40,354 bases of DNA, taken from contig JALUXI010000223.1 in the NCBI GenBank assembly GCA_027019045.1, positions 1-40,354 of the forward strand, in the 5' to 3' direction. Both the position numbers and the translations under genes were made by a program. This DNA comes from Piscirickettsiaceae bacterium. Its GTDB lineage: Bacteria; Pseudomonadota; Gammaproteobacteria; Thiomicrospirales; Thiomicrospiraceae. Below the pieces are notes generated by a model. The model had not been told where the DNA came from. It saw nothing but the letters and a program-made list of their open reading frames with translations, and ran no database searches. Shown one piece after another: positions 15,504 to 24,517 of the stretch. Every line of letters begins with the position of its first letter. Within the stretch, counting starts at the first letter, position 1.

Positions 15504-16793
15504 CTATAATACCTCTACACCCCCCATATAAGATCGCAAGGCTTCGGGCACGGTCACTGTGCCGTCAGCATTCTGGTAGTTTTCCAAAATGGCGACCAGC
15601 GTCCGACCGACCGCCAGTCCTGAACCGTTTAAGGTATGTACCAATTGAGGCTTGCCTTCGCCTGAACGGAAACGGGCTTGTAGGCGGCGAGCTTGAAAGT
15701 CTTCAAAGTTGGAGCAGGAAGAAATTTCACGATAAGCATTCTGCCCAGGCAACCAAACTTCTAAATCATAAGTTTTTGCGGCTGAAAAACCGATATCGCC
15801 AGTACAGAGATTCATCACACGATAAGGCAACTCCAACTTTTGTAAAATCGCTTCTGCATGGCCTGTTAACTGCTCCAACACTTCATAAGAAGTATCAGGA
15901 TGCACCACTTGTACCATCTCGACCTTTTCAAACTGATGCTGACGAATCAACCCCTTGGTATCTCGACCATAAGACCCCGCTTCGGAGCGAAAACAAGGCG
16001 TATGAGCCGTCATTTTCAATGGCAAAGCACTTTCATCCAGAATCTCGCCTCTCACCAAATTGGTCACAGGCACTTCCGCCGTCGGAATCAAATAAAGGTC
16101 ACGATCATTGGTATCATGCTCTTCGTGCTTGGCAATTTTATATAAATCCGCTTCAAACTTCGGCAACTGCCCCGTACCTCGCAAGCTGTCTTGGTTGACC
16201 AGATAAGGCACATAGACCTCTTCATACCCGTGTGTTTGGGTATGCGTATCGAGCATCAACTGAATCAAAGCTCGCTGCAATCGAGCCATCGGGCCTTTCA
16301 TCACCGCAAAACGAGAAGAGGCAATTTTCACCGCCGCTTCATTGTCATACCAACCTCGAGCTTCCGCCAAATCGACATGATCTTTCACCTCAAAATCAAA
16401 TTCAGGCGGCGTTCCCCAGCGACGAATCTCAACATTATCCTCCTCACTGCTACCCACAGGCACACTCTCATGCGGCAAATTAGGAATACTGGCATAAATG
16501 GCTTCTAACTCAGACTGCACCGCCTCTTCCGCTGCTTTAGCCGCTTCCAATTTCTCTTTCAGATCCGCAACTTCATCCAAAATAGGCTGAATATCTTCGC
16601 CCTTGGCTTTAGCTTGACCAATCGCTTTGGAACGACTGTTGCGTAGTGCTTGCAACTCCTGCATCTCCACTTGGCGTTTTTTACGCTCTGCTTCAAGCTG
16701 CTGAATCTGCTCAACATCTAGCTCAAATCCACGGGTTTTTAATCTCTCTGCCACAGCCTCAAGCTGGGTTCTTAATAATTTTGTATCTAACAT
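15504..16793 (-). CDS. serS: Seryl-tRNA synthetase
   Basis: A class II aminoacyl-tRNA synthetase that charges tRNA-Ser, 429 residues as expected. The N-terminal long antiparallel coiled coil (about residues 25-100, rich in Glu/Ala/Lys) binds the tRNA. Class II motifs are visible: motif 2 FRSEAGSYGRDTKGLIRQHQ, a serine-binding region (TFLEV-like EVWLPGQNAYREISSCSNF), and motif 3 GSGLAVGRTLVAILENYQ. Cytoplasmic and essential. The gene starts 9 bp after the crcB stop and ends where mntA begins. Confidence 0.95.
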   Translation of the reverse strand: MLDTKLLRTQLEAVAERLKTRGFELDVEQIQQLEAERKKRQVEMQELQALRNSRSKAIGQAKAKGEDIQPILDEVADLKEKLEAAKAAEEAVQSELEAIYASIPNLPHESVPVGSSEEDNVEIRRWGTPPEFDFEVKDHVDLAEARGWYDNEAAVKIASSRFAVMKGPMARLQRALIQLMLDTHTQTHGYEEVYVPYLVNQDSLRGTGQLPKFEADLYKIAKHEEHDTNDRDLYLIPTAEVPVTNLVRGEILDESALPLKMTAHTPCFRSEAGSYGRDTKGLIRQHQFEKVEMVQVVHPDTSYEVLEQLTGHAEAILQKLELPYRVMNLCTGDIGFSAAKTYDLEVWLPGQNAYREISSCSNFEDFQARRLQARFRSGEGKPQLVHTLNGSGLAVGRTLVAILENYQNADGTVTVPEALRSYMGGVEVL

Positions 16794-16802
16794 TTATTAC
16801 AC

Positions 16803-17183
16803 TCACTCTACAAGAAACTGTTTACCGACCCAGAGTCCCACCGCTACAGCAATTAAGCAGGTGATGACGCTAACAGCAATATTCAATAAGGCTTTGCTCA
16901 ACTCCCCCGTCTCGATGTACTGCATCGTCTCAAACGAAAAGGTGGAAAAGGTAGTAAAGGCACCTAAAAATCCGACCATCACAAAACTACGGACTTCATT
17001 AGATGCGGCAAACTTATCCACCAATAAAATGGCAACCAACCCCATCACAAAAGACCCCAGTACATTAACCGAAAGGGTTCCCCATGCAAAATTTCGTCCC
17101 ATCAGTTGGTAAACCTGATGAGACACCCAGAAGCGGGAAGTTGCCCCCAAAGCCCCCCCTAAAGCGATCGCTAACCACTGCAT
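16803..17183 (-). CDS. crcB: Fluoride ion channel CrcB/FluC
   Basis: A 126-residue inner-membrane protein with four helices that forms a dual-topology dimer and exports fluoride. Family motifs are present: GGALGATSRFWVS near the N-terminus, WGTLSVNVLGSFVMG (about residues 34-48) and GFLGAFTTFSTFSFE (about 73-87), the phenylalanine/threonine track. Its start codon directly follows the rarA stop codon. No fluoride riboswitch was recognised, and its position inside a housekeeping operon makes dedicated control unlikely. Confidence 0.92.
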   Translation of the reverse strand: MQWLAIALGGALGATSRFWVSHQVYQLMGRNFAWGTLSVNVLGSFVMGLVAILLVDKFAASNEVRSFVMVGFLGAFTTFSTFSFETMQYIETGELSKALLNIAVSVITCLIAVAVGLWVGKQFLVE

Positions 17184-18506
17184 TTAATTTTTTCTCCGTT
17201 TGATGATTGCCTGTGCATCCAACTGCTTCAGGTAATCCAATTTCTGTTGAATTTTAATCTCCAACCCCCTAGGCACAGGCTGATAATAAGCTTGCGGCGG
17301 CATCTCCTCGGGGAAATAATCCTCACCCGCCGCATAAGCCTCAGGCTCATCATGGGCATAACGATAGCCTTCGCCATACCCTAAATCCGCCATCAACTCG
17401 GTCGGAGCATTCCGTAAATGCAAAGGCACCTCCATTGACCCACTCGCCTTTACATCCCGCATCGCCTGCTTAAATGCCATATAAACCGCATTAGATTTGG
17501 GGGCGACTGCCAAATAGACCACCGCTTGAGCCAAAGCCAACTCGCCTTCAGGCGAACCCAAACGATCATAAGCTTCTGCGGCGTTAACCGCTAATTGTAA
17601 GGCTTTCAGGTCAGCATTGCCAATGTCTTCACTGGCAATGCGAATCAATCGTCGAGCCAGATAACGAGGATCTACACCGCCCTCTAGCATCCGAGTCAAC
17701 CAATATAAAGCCGCATCAGGGTTAGAGCCTCGTACCGATTTATGCAGGGCAGAAATCTGATCATAAAACGCCTCTCCGCCCTTATCAAAACGACGCATAC
17801 CGCCTTGAATCACCTCTTTACAATACTCAGCTGTTAAACAGAGCTTGCCCTCTTCACAAGGTTCTGCAAAATCCGCCGCCTGCTCCAATAGGTTCAATAG
17901 TCGTCTAGCATCGCCATCTGATGCTTGAATCAGCATCGACTGCGCTTTGGGCTCCAAGTTGAGTTCAGCCTCCAAATCTGCTGAAAGTACCGCAATTCCT
18001 CTTTGTAAAACCGCCTGCAGCTCGTTCTCCTCCAAAGGTCGCAAAACATAGACCCTTGCCCGAGAGAGCAGTGCATTATTCAATTCAAAAGAGGGATTCT
18101 CCGTGGTTGCACCAATAAACACAAAGGTACCATCTTCCACAAAGGGTAAAAAAGCATCTTGCTGGGCTTTATTAAATCGATGCACCTCATCGACAAACAG
18201 CAAAGTGCCTTGTTGGAACTGCTCACGGTGCAGTTTGGCCTGCTCCACCGCTTCACGCACCTGCTTCACCCCATCCAGTACGGCGGACAAGCTGATAAAC
18301 TGCAAATCGGACTGCTTAGCAATCAATCGAGCTAAAGTCGTCTTCCCTGTGCCAGGCGGCCCCCAGAAAATCATGGAATGCAGTCTTCCCGACTCAAACA
18401 CCTTCGTTAAGGCTCGATTTTTGCCCAAAAGATGCCGCTGTCCGACAAATTCATCCAAGGACTGCGGACGCAAACGATCAGAAAGCGGTTGATAAGGTGT
18501 GTTCAC
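17184..18506 (-). CDS. rarA: Replication-associated recombination protein RarA (MgsA)
   Basis: A 440-residue AAA+ ATPase of the clamp-loader group that acts at stalled replication forks. Walker A GPPGTGKTTLARL (about residues 49-61), Walker B LLFVDEVHRF (about 107-116), sensor 1 GATTENPSFELNNALLSRARV, and a C-terminal tetramerisation region (LYWLTRMLEGGVDPRYLARRLIRIASEDIG). The start is GTG, overlapping the lolA stop as GTGA. The order ftsK-lolA-rarA-serS is common in gammaproteobacteria. Confidence 0.93.
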   Translation of the reverse strand: MNTPYQPLSDRLRPQSLDEFVGQRHLLGKNRALTKVFESGRLHSMIFWGPPGTGKTTLARLIAKQSDLQFISLSAVLDGVKQVREAVEQAKLHREQFQQGTLLFVDEVHRFNKAQQDAFLPFVEDGTFVFIGATTENPSFELNNALLSRARVYVLRPLEENELQAVLQRGIAVLSADLEAELNLEPKAQSMLIQASDGDARRLLNLLEQAADFAEPCEEGKLCLTAEYCKEVIQGGMRRFDKGGEAFYDQISALHKSVRGSNPDAALYWLTRMLEGGVDPRYLARRLIRIASEDIGNADLKALQLAVNAAEAYDRLGSPEGELALAQAVVYLAVAPKSNAVYMAFKQAMRDVKASGSMEVPLHLRNAPTELMADLGYGEGYRYAHDEPEAYAAGEDYFPEEMPPQAYYQPVPRGLEIKIQQKLDYLKQLDAQAIIKRRKN

Positions 18507-19129
18507 TGTACAGGCGTCCCCACCACATCCACGCCTGCTGGCGGTTCAAAGTGGAAATAACTATCGGTCAATAGATGGTTTTCTTGGATATGGTTGAAGT
18601 GGACTTTGGTCATATTGTCCGCACTTTGATACATCACCACATCTGTCATATGCCCATTTTTCAACCCCACATCCAAACTCTGGAAATAGGTCGGCGATTT
18701 GGGCGATAAATTAAACCATTCGACCCCATCCGCTTCTTTGCTGTAAATAATGTCAAACTTACTCGCAATCGGTTCATCGAAAAGTATCCAACCCAATGGA
18801 ATATCTCCTTTAATCTCCGTCACAGGTCGCACCGTCACTTGATCTAAATCCTCATCATAGACCCACAGATTTTGACCATCAATCACAATCGTTTGGGGCT
18901 CAGGCGAATCATAATGCCAATAGAGCTTACCAGGGCGTTTTAGGTCAAAATGCCCTTTCGCTTCATTAGTTGAAAAGGTCGATTCATCAGGTTGTAACTG
19001 AATAAAATCAGCTGAAAAAGTCTTTAGGTTATCCACATAATCCTGCAAAGGCTTCACCAATGCCGCTTGGCTTTGTGCATGAACCGTAAGGGAGAAAAAA
19101 CTAAAGAAACATAATAATAGAAAACGCAT
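18503..19129 (-). CDS. lolA: Outer-membrane lipoprotein carrier LolA
   Basis: A 208-residue periplasmic chaperone that carries lipoproteins from the LolCDE complex to LolB. The signal peptide is MRFLLLCFFSFFSLTVHA. LolA blocks seen: LQDYVDNLKTFSADFIQ, GHFDLKRPGKLYWHYDSPEPQTIVIDGQNLWVYDEDLDQV and DVGLKNGHMTDVVM. The ATG at 19129 (a TGAG 8 nt upstream) is preferred over the GTG at 19138 that overlaps the ftsK stop. Translationally linked to both neighbours. Confidence 0.92.
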   Translation of the reverse strand: MRFLLLCFFSFFSLTVHAQSQAALVKPLQDYVDNLKTFSADFIQLQPDESTFSTNEAKGHFDLKRPGKLYWHYDSPEPQTIVIDGQNLWVYDEDLDQVTVRPVTEIKGDIPLGWILFDEPIASKFDIIYSKEADGVEWFNLSPKSPTYFQSLDVGLKNGHMTDVVMYQSADNMTKVHFNHIQENHLLTDSYFHFEPPAGVDVVGTPVQ

Positions 19130-19134
19130 AAATA

Positions 19135-21642
19135 TCACTCAGAAGGAATTAAAATTTCTCGGTTACCGCCAGAACCTGGTTTGGAAATCAAGCCCGCAGA
19201 CTCCATCGCTTCAACAATGCGAGCAGCACGGTTATAACCAATCTTAAACTGTCGTTGAATCAAGGAGATGGAGACACGGCGTTTTTCTGCCACAAATGCC
19301 ACCGCTTCATCATAAATCGGATCCTGTTCTGCATCACCACCACCTGAAGCCTCTGACTCGTTCTCTGACCCCATTTTGGTAATAGTTTCCAAATATTGCG
19401 GCTCACCCTGCTGTTTCACAAAATCCACCACGCGATGCACCTCTTCATCCGAGACAAAAGCACCATGCACCCGCATGGGCGTACCTGTTCCTGGTGGCAT
19501 ATAGAGCATATCCCCCATCCCCAACAGTTGCTCAGCACCGCCTTGATCAAGAATGGTTCGAGAGTCGATTTTGGTATTCACCATAAAAGAGATACGGGTG
19601 GGGATATTCGCCTTAATCAATCCCGTAATCACATTCACCGAAGGGCGTTGCGTCGCTAAAATCAGGTGGATGCCCGCCGCTCGCGCTTTCTGGGCAATTC
19701 GAGCAATCAACTGCTCCACCTCTTTCCCCACCACCATAATCATATCGGCAAATTCATCCACGACCACCACAATAAAGGGAAGTGGGGTTAGGGTCGGTGG
19801 AGCTTCTGCCTGCTCCATCCCAAAGCTCGCCATCTGCTGATAGAGCGGATCGACAATCGGCTCACCCGCATCAATCGCCCCCTGCACCTTGGCATTAAAG
19901 CCCGCAATGTTTCGCACCCCCAGCTTGGCCATCAGTTGATAACGACGATCCATCTCAAAGACACACCAACGCAGGGCATTCGCCGCTTCACTCATATCAG
20001 TCACTACAGGGGTCAACAGATGGGGAATATCATCATAAACGGAGAGCTCCAGCATTTTGGGATCTACCATAATCAACCGCACCTCTTCTGGAGTGGCCTT
20101 ATACAGCAGACTCAAAATCATACTATTGACCCCAACCGACTTCCCAGCCCCCGTCGTCCCCGCCACCAACAGGTGCGGCATCTTAGCAATATCCGCCACC
20201 ACAGGCTTACCTGCAATGTCTTTTCCAAGTGCAACCGTCAGTTTACTGGGCGAATTTTGAAAAGCCTCAGAAGCCAAGATTTCTCGAAAACTCACCAACT
20301 CCCGTTCTTCATTGGGTATCTCAATACCAATCACCGCCTTGCCAGGAATAATATCCACCACTCGAACGGATTTAACAGAAAGAACCCGCGCCAAGTCCTT
20401 AGAAAGGTTGTTAATTTGACTGACTTTAACCCCGGGTGCTGGCAAAATTTCAAACCGTGTGACCACAGGGCCTGGTTGAACGGATTCGACTTTGACCGAA
20501 ATGCCAAACTCTTCCAGCTTCTGTTCAAGTAAAAAAGAAAGGTCTCTGAGCTGCTCTTCACTAAAGCCCTCTTCATAACTTGGCGGCTCATCTAAAAGAT
20601 CTAAAGAAGGGAGAATCCCTGTACTACTTAGCAAGCTACCCGAAATTTGAACTGACTCAGCAGTCTCTCTTGACCCTACTTTTAACGCAACTTCACTTTC
20701 AGCAACCTTCTCTTCCTGCTTCAATTTTTTATCTAAAGCCTGCTCTACTGGCTTTTTCTTCAATGTTGGAATTACTAGTTTTAGAGGATGTTTATGCATT
20801 TTTCTCTGTTTTTCTTCCACTTCTAGTTCAGATAGCTTTTTCTCTTCAGTTTGTTCAGACTGCTCTTCAACTTTTTGATGGATTTTTTGACGGATCTTTT
20901 GAAAACCTTTCATCAGATAAGGTTTAACTTTCAAATAAATCAATTCGGTTATTTCGCCCGTTCCCTCAAAAATCTTCAACCAAGATTGGTTTAGCATCAT
21001 ACTGATCGCCAATGCTAATACCACTAATAAAAGTAGCGTCGCTCCCAAAAGATCTAACCCTTTTACCGTCCCTTGACTTAACTCATATCCCAATACCCCA
21101 CCAGCAGAAAAAGGCATAGCAACACCCAAAACAGGTGGAATTAAAAACAGGGTCGCCAAAGCACTCCCTGCAATGACAAATAACACAGTACCTAATAAGC
21201 TAATGACAAAACGAGAATAATCTTTAGGTGCATCTGCTGCCATACCTTGATTACTTTTCAGTGCTACCCAAGAAGCGAGAACCAAACCAAATGGCAAAAG
21301 TAAAGCCATCACACCTAAAATATAAAACAAAGCAGATGAGAGCCACGCACCCGTTTTACCCCCATAATTATGAATATGCTGAACCACACGAGTACTATCG
21401 AACGCAGGATCTTGAGAATCATAACTAAAAAGAATAAGAAATAGAAAAACCGCCAACCCTAAACTGCCTAACAACAAAACATCCTTCACGACCCAATGCA
21501 CACCATTCAAACCGAAGTGCTGTTGAACAGGCACGGCAATCTTTTTAACGCCCTCTTCAGAAGCTTCTTCCTGTTTAGGCTGTTCTGATTTCTTTTGATT
21601 TGTCACTGAAGATTTAGGTTTTGGCTTTTTTATAGCTGTCAT
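19135..21642 (-). CDS. ftsK: DNA translocase FtsK
   Basis: A septum-bound DNA pump that segregates chromosome ends and activates XerCD at dif. About 835 residues, SpoIIIE-like in length and without the very long E. coli linker. In order: a Lys/Glu-rich N-terminus, four membrane helices (about residues 55-220), a charged linker (about 240-350), the motor domain with Walker A GTTGAGKSVGVNS (about residue 497), Walker B IVVVVDEFADMIMV, LILATQRPS, and the C-terminal gamma winged helix that reads KOPS (VSISLIQRQFKIGYNRAARIVE). The ATG at 21642 was chosen over an upstream TTG; neither has a strong ribosome site. First gene of the ftsK...hepT chain, divergent from trxB. Confidence 0.93.
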   Translation of the reverse strand: MTAIKKPKPKSSVTNQKKSEQPKQEEASEEGVKKIAVPVQQHFGLNGVHWVVKDVLLLGSLGLAVFLFLILFSYDSQDPAFDSTRVVQHIHNYGGKTGAWLSSALFYILGVMALLLPFGLVLASWVALKSNQGMAADAPKDYSRFVISLLGTVLFVIAGSALATLFLIPPVLGVAMPFSAGGVLGYELSQGTVKGLDLLGATLLLLVVLALAISMMLNQSWLKIFEGTGEITELIYLKVKPYLMKGFQKIRQKIHQKVEEQSEQTEEKKLSELEVEEKQRKMHKHPLKLVIPTLKKKPVEQALDKKLKQEEKVAESEVALKVGSRETAESVQISGSLLSSTGILPSLDLLDEPPSYEEGFSEEQLRDLSFLLEQKLEEFGISVKVESVQPGPVVTRFEILPAPGVKVSQINNLSKDLARVLSVKSVRVVDIIPGKAVIGIEIPNEERELVSFREILASEAFQNSPSKLTVALGKDIAGKPVVADIAKMPHLLVAGTTGAGKSVGVNSMILSLLYKATPEEVRLIMVDPKMLELSVYDDIPHLLTPVVTDMSEAANALRWCVFEMDRRYQLMAKLGVRNIAGFNAKVQGAIDAGEPIVDPLYQQMASFGMEQAEAPPTLTPLPFIVVVVDEFADMIMVVGKEVEQLIARIAQKARAAGIHLILATQRPSVNVITGLIKANIPTRISFMVNTKIDSRTILDQGGAEQLLGMGDMLYMPPGTGTPMRVHGAFVSDEEVHRVVDFVKQQGEPQYLETITKMGSENESEASGGGDAEQDPIYDEAVAFVAEKRRVSISLIQRQFKIGYNRAARIVEAMESAGLISKPGSGGNREILIPSE

Positions 21643-21733
21643 AATAAACAAAGAGGCCCAAAATTATGCCCCACACAAGAGGCTAAAAAGTGCTAGAATT
21701 TTAACACATTCGTAAAAAACAAAAGGAAAGAAG

Positions 21734-22681
21734 ATGAGCACCAAACACAGCAAATTGATCATTCTTGGTTCAGGCCCTGCTGGCTACACAGCGGCCGTTT
21801 ATGCCGCTCGTGCCAACCTCAACCCTGTTTTAATTACGGGTCTTCAACAAGGTGGACAATTGACGACCACCACTGAAGTAGATAACTGGCCTGGCGGCAA
21901 AGAAGGTTTAACAGGCCCTCAACTGATGGAAGATATGCGTGAGCATGCTGAACGCTTTGGTACCGAAATCGTTTTTGACCATATCAATGAAGTCGAGCTG
22001 GAACACTATCCATTCAAACTCAAAGGGGATGCAGGCGAATATAGCTGTGATGCGTTAATTATCGCCACAGGTGCTTCGGCTAAATACCTTGGGTTGGAGT
22101 CAGAAGAGAAATTTAAAGGCAAAGGCGTATCTGCCTGTGCCACCTGTGATGGCTTCTTCTATCGTAACCAAAAAGTCGCCGTCATTGGTGGAGGAAATAC
22201 CGCTGTGGAAGAGGCACTTTACCTGTCCAACATTGCTGATGAAGTCACTGTTGTCCATCGTCGTGATCAGTTCTCTTCCGAAAAAATTCTTGCCAAGCAC
22301 TTAATGGAAAAATGTGAGAATGGCAATGTCAATATTGAATTTGACTCAGTGCTAGAAGAGGTTCTAGGTGACAATATGGGGGTGACAGGCATTCGCATTA
22401 AGAATGTCAAAACGGATGAAGAAAAAACCTTGGATGTTGCAGGGGTCTTTATCGCCATTGGTCATACTCCCAATACGCAAATCTTTGAGGGTCAGCTTGA
22501 AATGATTAACGGCTACCTCAAAGTACAAAGTGGGCTAAATGGCAATGCCACCCAAACCTCCAAAGAGGGGGTTTTCGCTGCGGGAGATGTGATGGACCAA
22601 ATCTACAAACAAGCCATCACCTCAGCAGGCACAGGCTGCATGGCTGCACTGGATGCTGAAAAATACCTCGACAACCTATAA
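21734..22681 (+). CDS. trxB: Thioredoxin reductase
   Basis: A 315-residue NADPH- and FAD-dependent enzyme that reduces thioredoxin in the cytoplasm. FAD motif GSGPAGYTAAVYA (about residues 13-25), redox pair Cys135-Ala-Thr-Cys138 (SACATCDGFF), NADPH motif VIGGGNTAVEEALYL, and the C-terminal FAD-contact GVFAAGDVMDQ. The ribosome site AAAGGAAAG lies just before the ATG. Monocistronic or with the FKBP gene; an intrinsic terminator lies 20 bp past its stop. Confidence 0.95.
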   Translation: MSTKHSKLIILGSGPAGYTAAVYAARANLNPVLITGLQQGGQLTTTTEVDNWPGGKEGLTGPQLMEDMREHAERFGTEIVFDHINEVELEHYPFKLKGDAGEYSCDALIIATGASAKYLGLESEEKFKGKGVSACATCDGFFYRNQKVAVIGGGNTAVEEALYLSNIADEVTVVHRRDQFSSEKILAKHLMEKCENGNVNIEFDSVLEEVLGDNMGVTGIRIKNVKTDEEKTLDVAGVFIAIGHTPNTQIFEGQLEMINGYLKVQSGLNGNATQTSKEGVFAAGDVMDQIYKQAITSAGTGCMAALDAEKYLDNL

Positions 22682-22700
22682 CCCACCTCCACTCTTAATA

Positions 22701-22730
22701 AAAGCCCAGTCACCCACTGGGCTTTCTTTT
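22701..22730 (+). terminator. Terminator of trxB
   Basis: AAAGCCCAGT (22701-22710), loop CACCC, ACTGGGCTTT (22716-22725), then CTTTT. Intrinsic terminator between trxB and the FKBP gene; some read-through into the next gene is possible since only 15 bp separate them. Confidence 0.75.
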
Positions 22731-22744
22731 TAAAGGAATCCAAA

Positions 22745-23470
22745 ATGAGAAAAACACTGATTGCCCTAGTTATTTCAGGCTTGGCTTTCACAGCCAATGC
22801 AAGTGAAACAAAACTGGACACAGTTTTACAAAAAGCCAGCTATACTCTAGGCGCAGACCTAGCTAAAAATTTTAAAAACCAAGGCATTGACATTGACAAT
22901 GATGCTTTGATTGCTGGGTTTGAAGATGCCCTAAAAAACCGTCCGCTTAAGCTTTCACAACAAGAGATGAACAGCTCTATCGAAGCACTGAAAAAACAAA
23001 TCATGGCCAAAAAGATGGCAGAATTCAAAGCCAAAGCCGAAGCCAATCAAAAGAAAGGGGAAGCTTTCTTAGCCGAAAACAAGAAAAAGCCAGGCGTACA
23101 TACCACTGCCAGCGGTCTACAATATAAAGTGATCAAAGCAGGCAAAGGCCCCCACCCCACTGATGATAGCACTGTCATTGCTCACTATGAAGGGCGTTTA
23201 ATCGACGGCACTGTTTTCGACAGCTCCTACAAACGAGGCACCCCGCTCAAGTTTGAGCTCAACAATGTCATTCCAGGTTGGCAAGAAGCCATTAAATTGA
23301 TGCGTCCAGGTGCTGTGTGGGAAGTCTATATCCCAGCCAAACTTGCCTATGGTGAAAAAGGAGCTGGTAAAGTGATTGGACCCAATGAAACACTGATTTT
23401 CAAAGTTGAGCTAATCACTGTTGACAACCCAAAAGATAAATCAGACACACCCAAGTCAACCGAACAATAA
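22745..23470 (+). CDS. Periplasmic FKBP-type peptidyl-prolyl isomerase (FkpA/Mip type)
   Basis: A 241-residue exported proline isomerase/chaperone. The signal peptide is MRKTLIALVISGLAFTANA. An alpha-helical N-terminal dimerisation domain (about residues 25-110, SYTLGADLAKNFKNQGIDID and Lys/Ala-rich helices) leads to a C-terminal FKBP domain (about 125-225: VIAHYEGRLIDGTVFDSSYKR, VIPGWQEAIKLM, IPAKLAYGEKGAGKVIGPNETLIFKVEL). A Lys/Thr/Ser tail ends it. AAAGGAA precedes the start. FkpA/Mip-type proteins assist folding of outer-membrane and secreted proteins. Confidence 0.9.
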   Translation: MRKTLIALVISGLAFTANASETKLDTVLQKASYTLGADLAKNFKNQGIDIDNDALIAGFEDALKNRPLKLSQQEMNSSIEALKKQIMAKKMAEFKAKAEANQKKGEAFLAENKKKPGVHTTASGLQYKVIKAGKGPHPTDDSTVIAHYEGRLIDGTVFDSSYKRGTPLKFELNNVIPGWQEAIKLMRPGAVWEVYIPAKLAYGEKGAGKVIGPNETLIFKVELITVDNPKDKSDTPKSTEQ

Positions 23471-23500
23471 ACAGTAAAACAAACATTTACCCCCGTTTTT

Positions 23501-23534
23501 CCAAAATCCCCAGTCCCGGGACTGGGGATTTTGG
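23501..23534. terminator. Perfect 34-bp palindrome, terminator of the FKBP gene
   Basis: Two perfect 17-bp arms, CCAAAATCCCCAGTCCC at 23501-23517 and GGGACTGGGGATTTTGG at 23518-23534, with no spacer, followed by CATTTTTGGG. The core CCCCAGTCC is shared with the terminator at 14573-14621. A 16-bp half of it is also found at 35251-35266 inside a coding region. Confidence 0.8.
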
Positions 23535-23551
23535 CATTTTTGGGCAAAAAA

Positions 23552-23577
23552 AAGCCCAACTGAAATCAGTTGGGCTT
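23552..23577 (-). terminator. Minus-strand terminator facing the palindrome
   Basis: AAGCCCAACTGA (23552-23563) and TCAGTTGGGCTT (23566-23577). On the minus strand the stem is followed by TTTTTT, so it ends transcription from the gene at 23892-24203 or beyond. Together with the palindrome it separates two convergent units. Confidence 0.75.
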
Positions 23578-23728
23578 CCCATCAAACTAAACTGGAATAA
23601 CATAAGCTCTTCAAAAGGAGGTTGTTAAACTTCAAAAGCAAAACAACTTAGGAGTGATTATATATAAGAATTTAATAATATCAAAGTTTTTTTATATTAT
23701 CTTTCACTAAAGTCTTTTATCCTACCAT

Positions 23729-23887
23729 GAGAGCTTTGTATGAGTGGGACACGAAAGAAAAAAGAGATAAAATTTTTCGAATCTAGGCGAAAAGCTTGGC
23801 AATAGCCAGCTATTTCCAAGTTTTTCAACGAAGAGTCGGGGAATTTTAGCCTTTTTTATCCGTGTAGCCATTTCGTACAAAGCTCTC
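23729..23887. repeat. MITE2 copy B (159 bp)
   Basis: Ends GAGAGCTTTGTA and TACAAAGCTCTC. The internal hairpin is CTTGGCAATAGC / GCTATTTCCAAG. The interior is shared with copies at 6928 and 39430 (AAAAAAGAGATAAAATTTT; AATTTTAGCCTTTTTTATCC). AT on both sides may be a short target duplication. It lies 4 bp past the stop of the minus-strand gene at 23892. The rest of the gap (23581-23728) is AT-rich with no recognisable gene. Confidence 0.75.
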
Positions 23888-23891
23888 ATAA

Positions 23892-24203
23892 TTAAAATCT
23901 CTCTAATATTACAACATCATACGCAGGTTCCTCGTATGGATGTACTACTTTCATCGCTTCCATTACCGCTTGAATCACTTCGGCAGCACAGACCATTTCC
24001 ACCCGGTACTCCTCTACTTTTTCCAGCTGCCCTTGCTCTCCTAAAAAGGATTGGCTACCCTGCATTGGCTCAAACTGCCCTTCGCCTTTTACTTGCCAGC
24101 TACATCGTTGATAATTGCCAATCCTGCCAGCCCCTGCCAGAAACATCGCCTCTTTAACCTCTTCTAAATGACTTTCAGGCACATAAAAACCGATTTTATA
24201 CAT
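23892..24203 (-). CDS. NIF3/YqfO-like small protein
   Basis: A 103-residue protein that matches the stand-alone YqfO/NIF3-associated (PII/CutA-like) domain. It starts YKIGFYVPESHLEEVKEAMFLAGAGRIGNY, has a middle CSWQ segment with a conserved GQFEPM-G-S pattern, and ends HPYEEPAYDV. In larger NIF3 proteins this ferredoxin-like domain is inserted in the metal-binding fold; here it stands alone, as in many gammaproteobacteria. The function is not known; regulatory or metal-related roles have been suggested for the fold. Single gene on the minus strand, MITE2 copy B just after its stop. Confidence 0.75.
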   Translation of the reverse strand: MYKIGFYVPESHLEEVKEAMFLAGAGRIGNYQRCSWQVKGEGQFEPMQGSQSFLGEQGQLEKVEEYRVEMVCAAEVIQAVMEAMKVVHPYEEPAYDVVILERF

Positions 24204-24255
24204 TTCACTCTCCTTTCAAATCCTTTAAAATACCGCTCTCAACAAGGAGTTCACA

Positions 24256-24516
24256 ATGAGAAACCTTTTTATCGTTTTTATCGCCATTCTTACACTGGGG
24301 ATTACCTCAGCCGTCACGGGTATGGTCTATTTTGCCAATATTGCAGGCTTTATCTCCGCCGTTGGCTTTATGTACATCTACTTTAAAGACCGTCCTGAGG
24401 ATGAGACTGAAGTAGAAAAACTACGCCGCCGCAACTGGTACATCATCTTTTTTATTGGTATGGTTTTCGCGCTCACCTATGGTAGCATGTGGAATGATCA
24501 AATAAGAGGAATGTAA
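24256..24516 (+). CDS. Small membrane protein of unknown function
   Basis: An 86-residue protein with two N-terminal hydrophobic segments (about residues 3-23 and 26-43), a charged cytoplasmic-looking loop (KDRPEDETEVEKLRRRN), and a third helix (about 57-77, WYIIFFIGMVFALTYGSMW). A strong ribosome site (AAGGAG) 7 nt before the ATG and a good initiation context support that it is real. Its stop is 1 bp from the convergent thpR stop. No family was recognised. Confidence 0.7.
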   Translation: MRNLFIVFIAILTLGITSAVTGMVYFANIAGFISAVGFMYIYFKDRPEDETEVEKLRRRNWYIIFFIGMVFALTYGSMWNDQIRGM

Positions 24517-24517
24517 A

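Noticed and set aside
15362..16198. Plus-strand open frame of 278 codons
   Set aside because: Antisense to serS and mntA; no family pattern, no ribosome site; serS motifs on the other strand are complete.
16803..17300. Fluoride riboswitch near crcB
   Set aside because: crcB is joined directly to rarA with no leader space; no such structure is visible.
19936..20532. Plus-strand open frame of 198 codons
   Set aside because: Antisense to the ftsK motor domain; His/Asn-rich translation without any recognisable domain.
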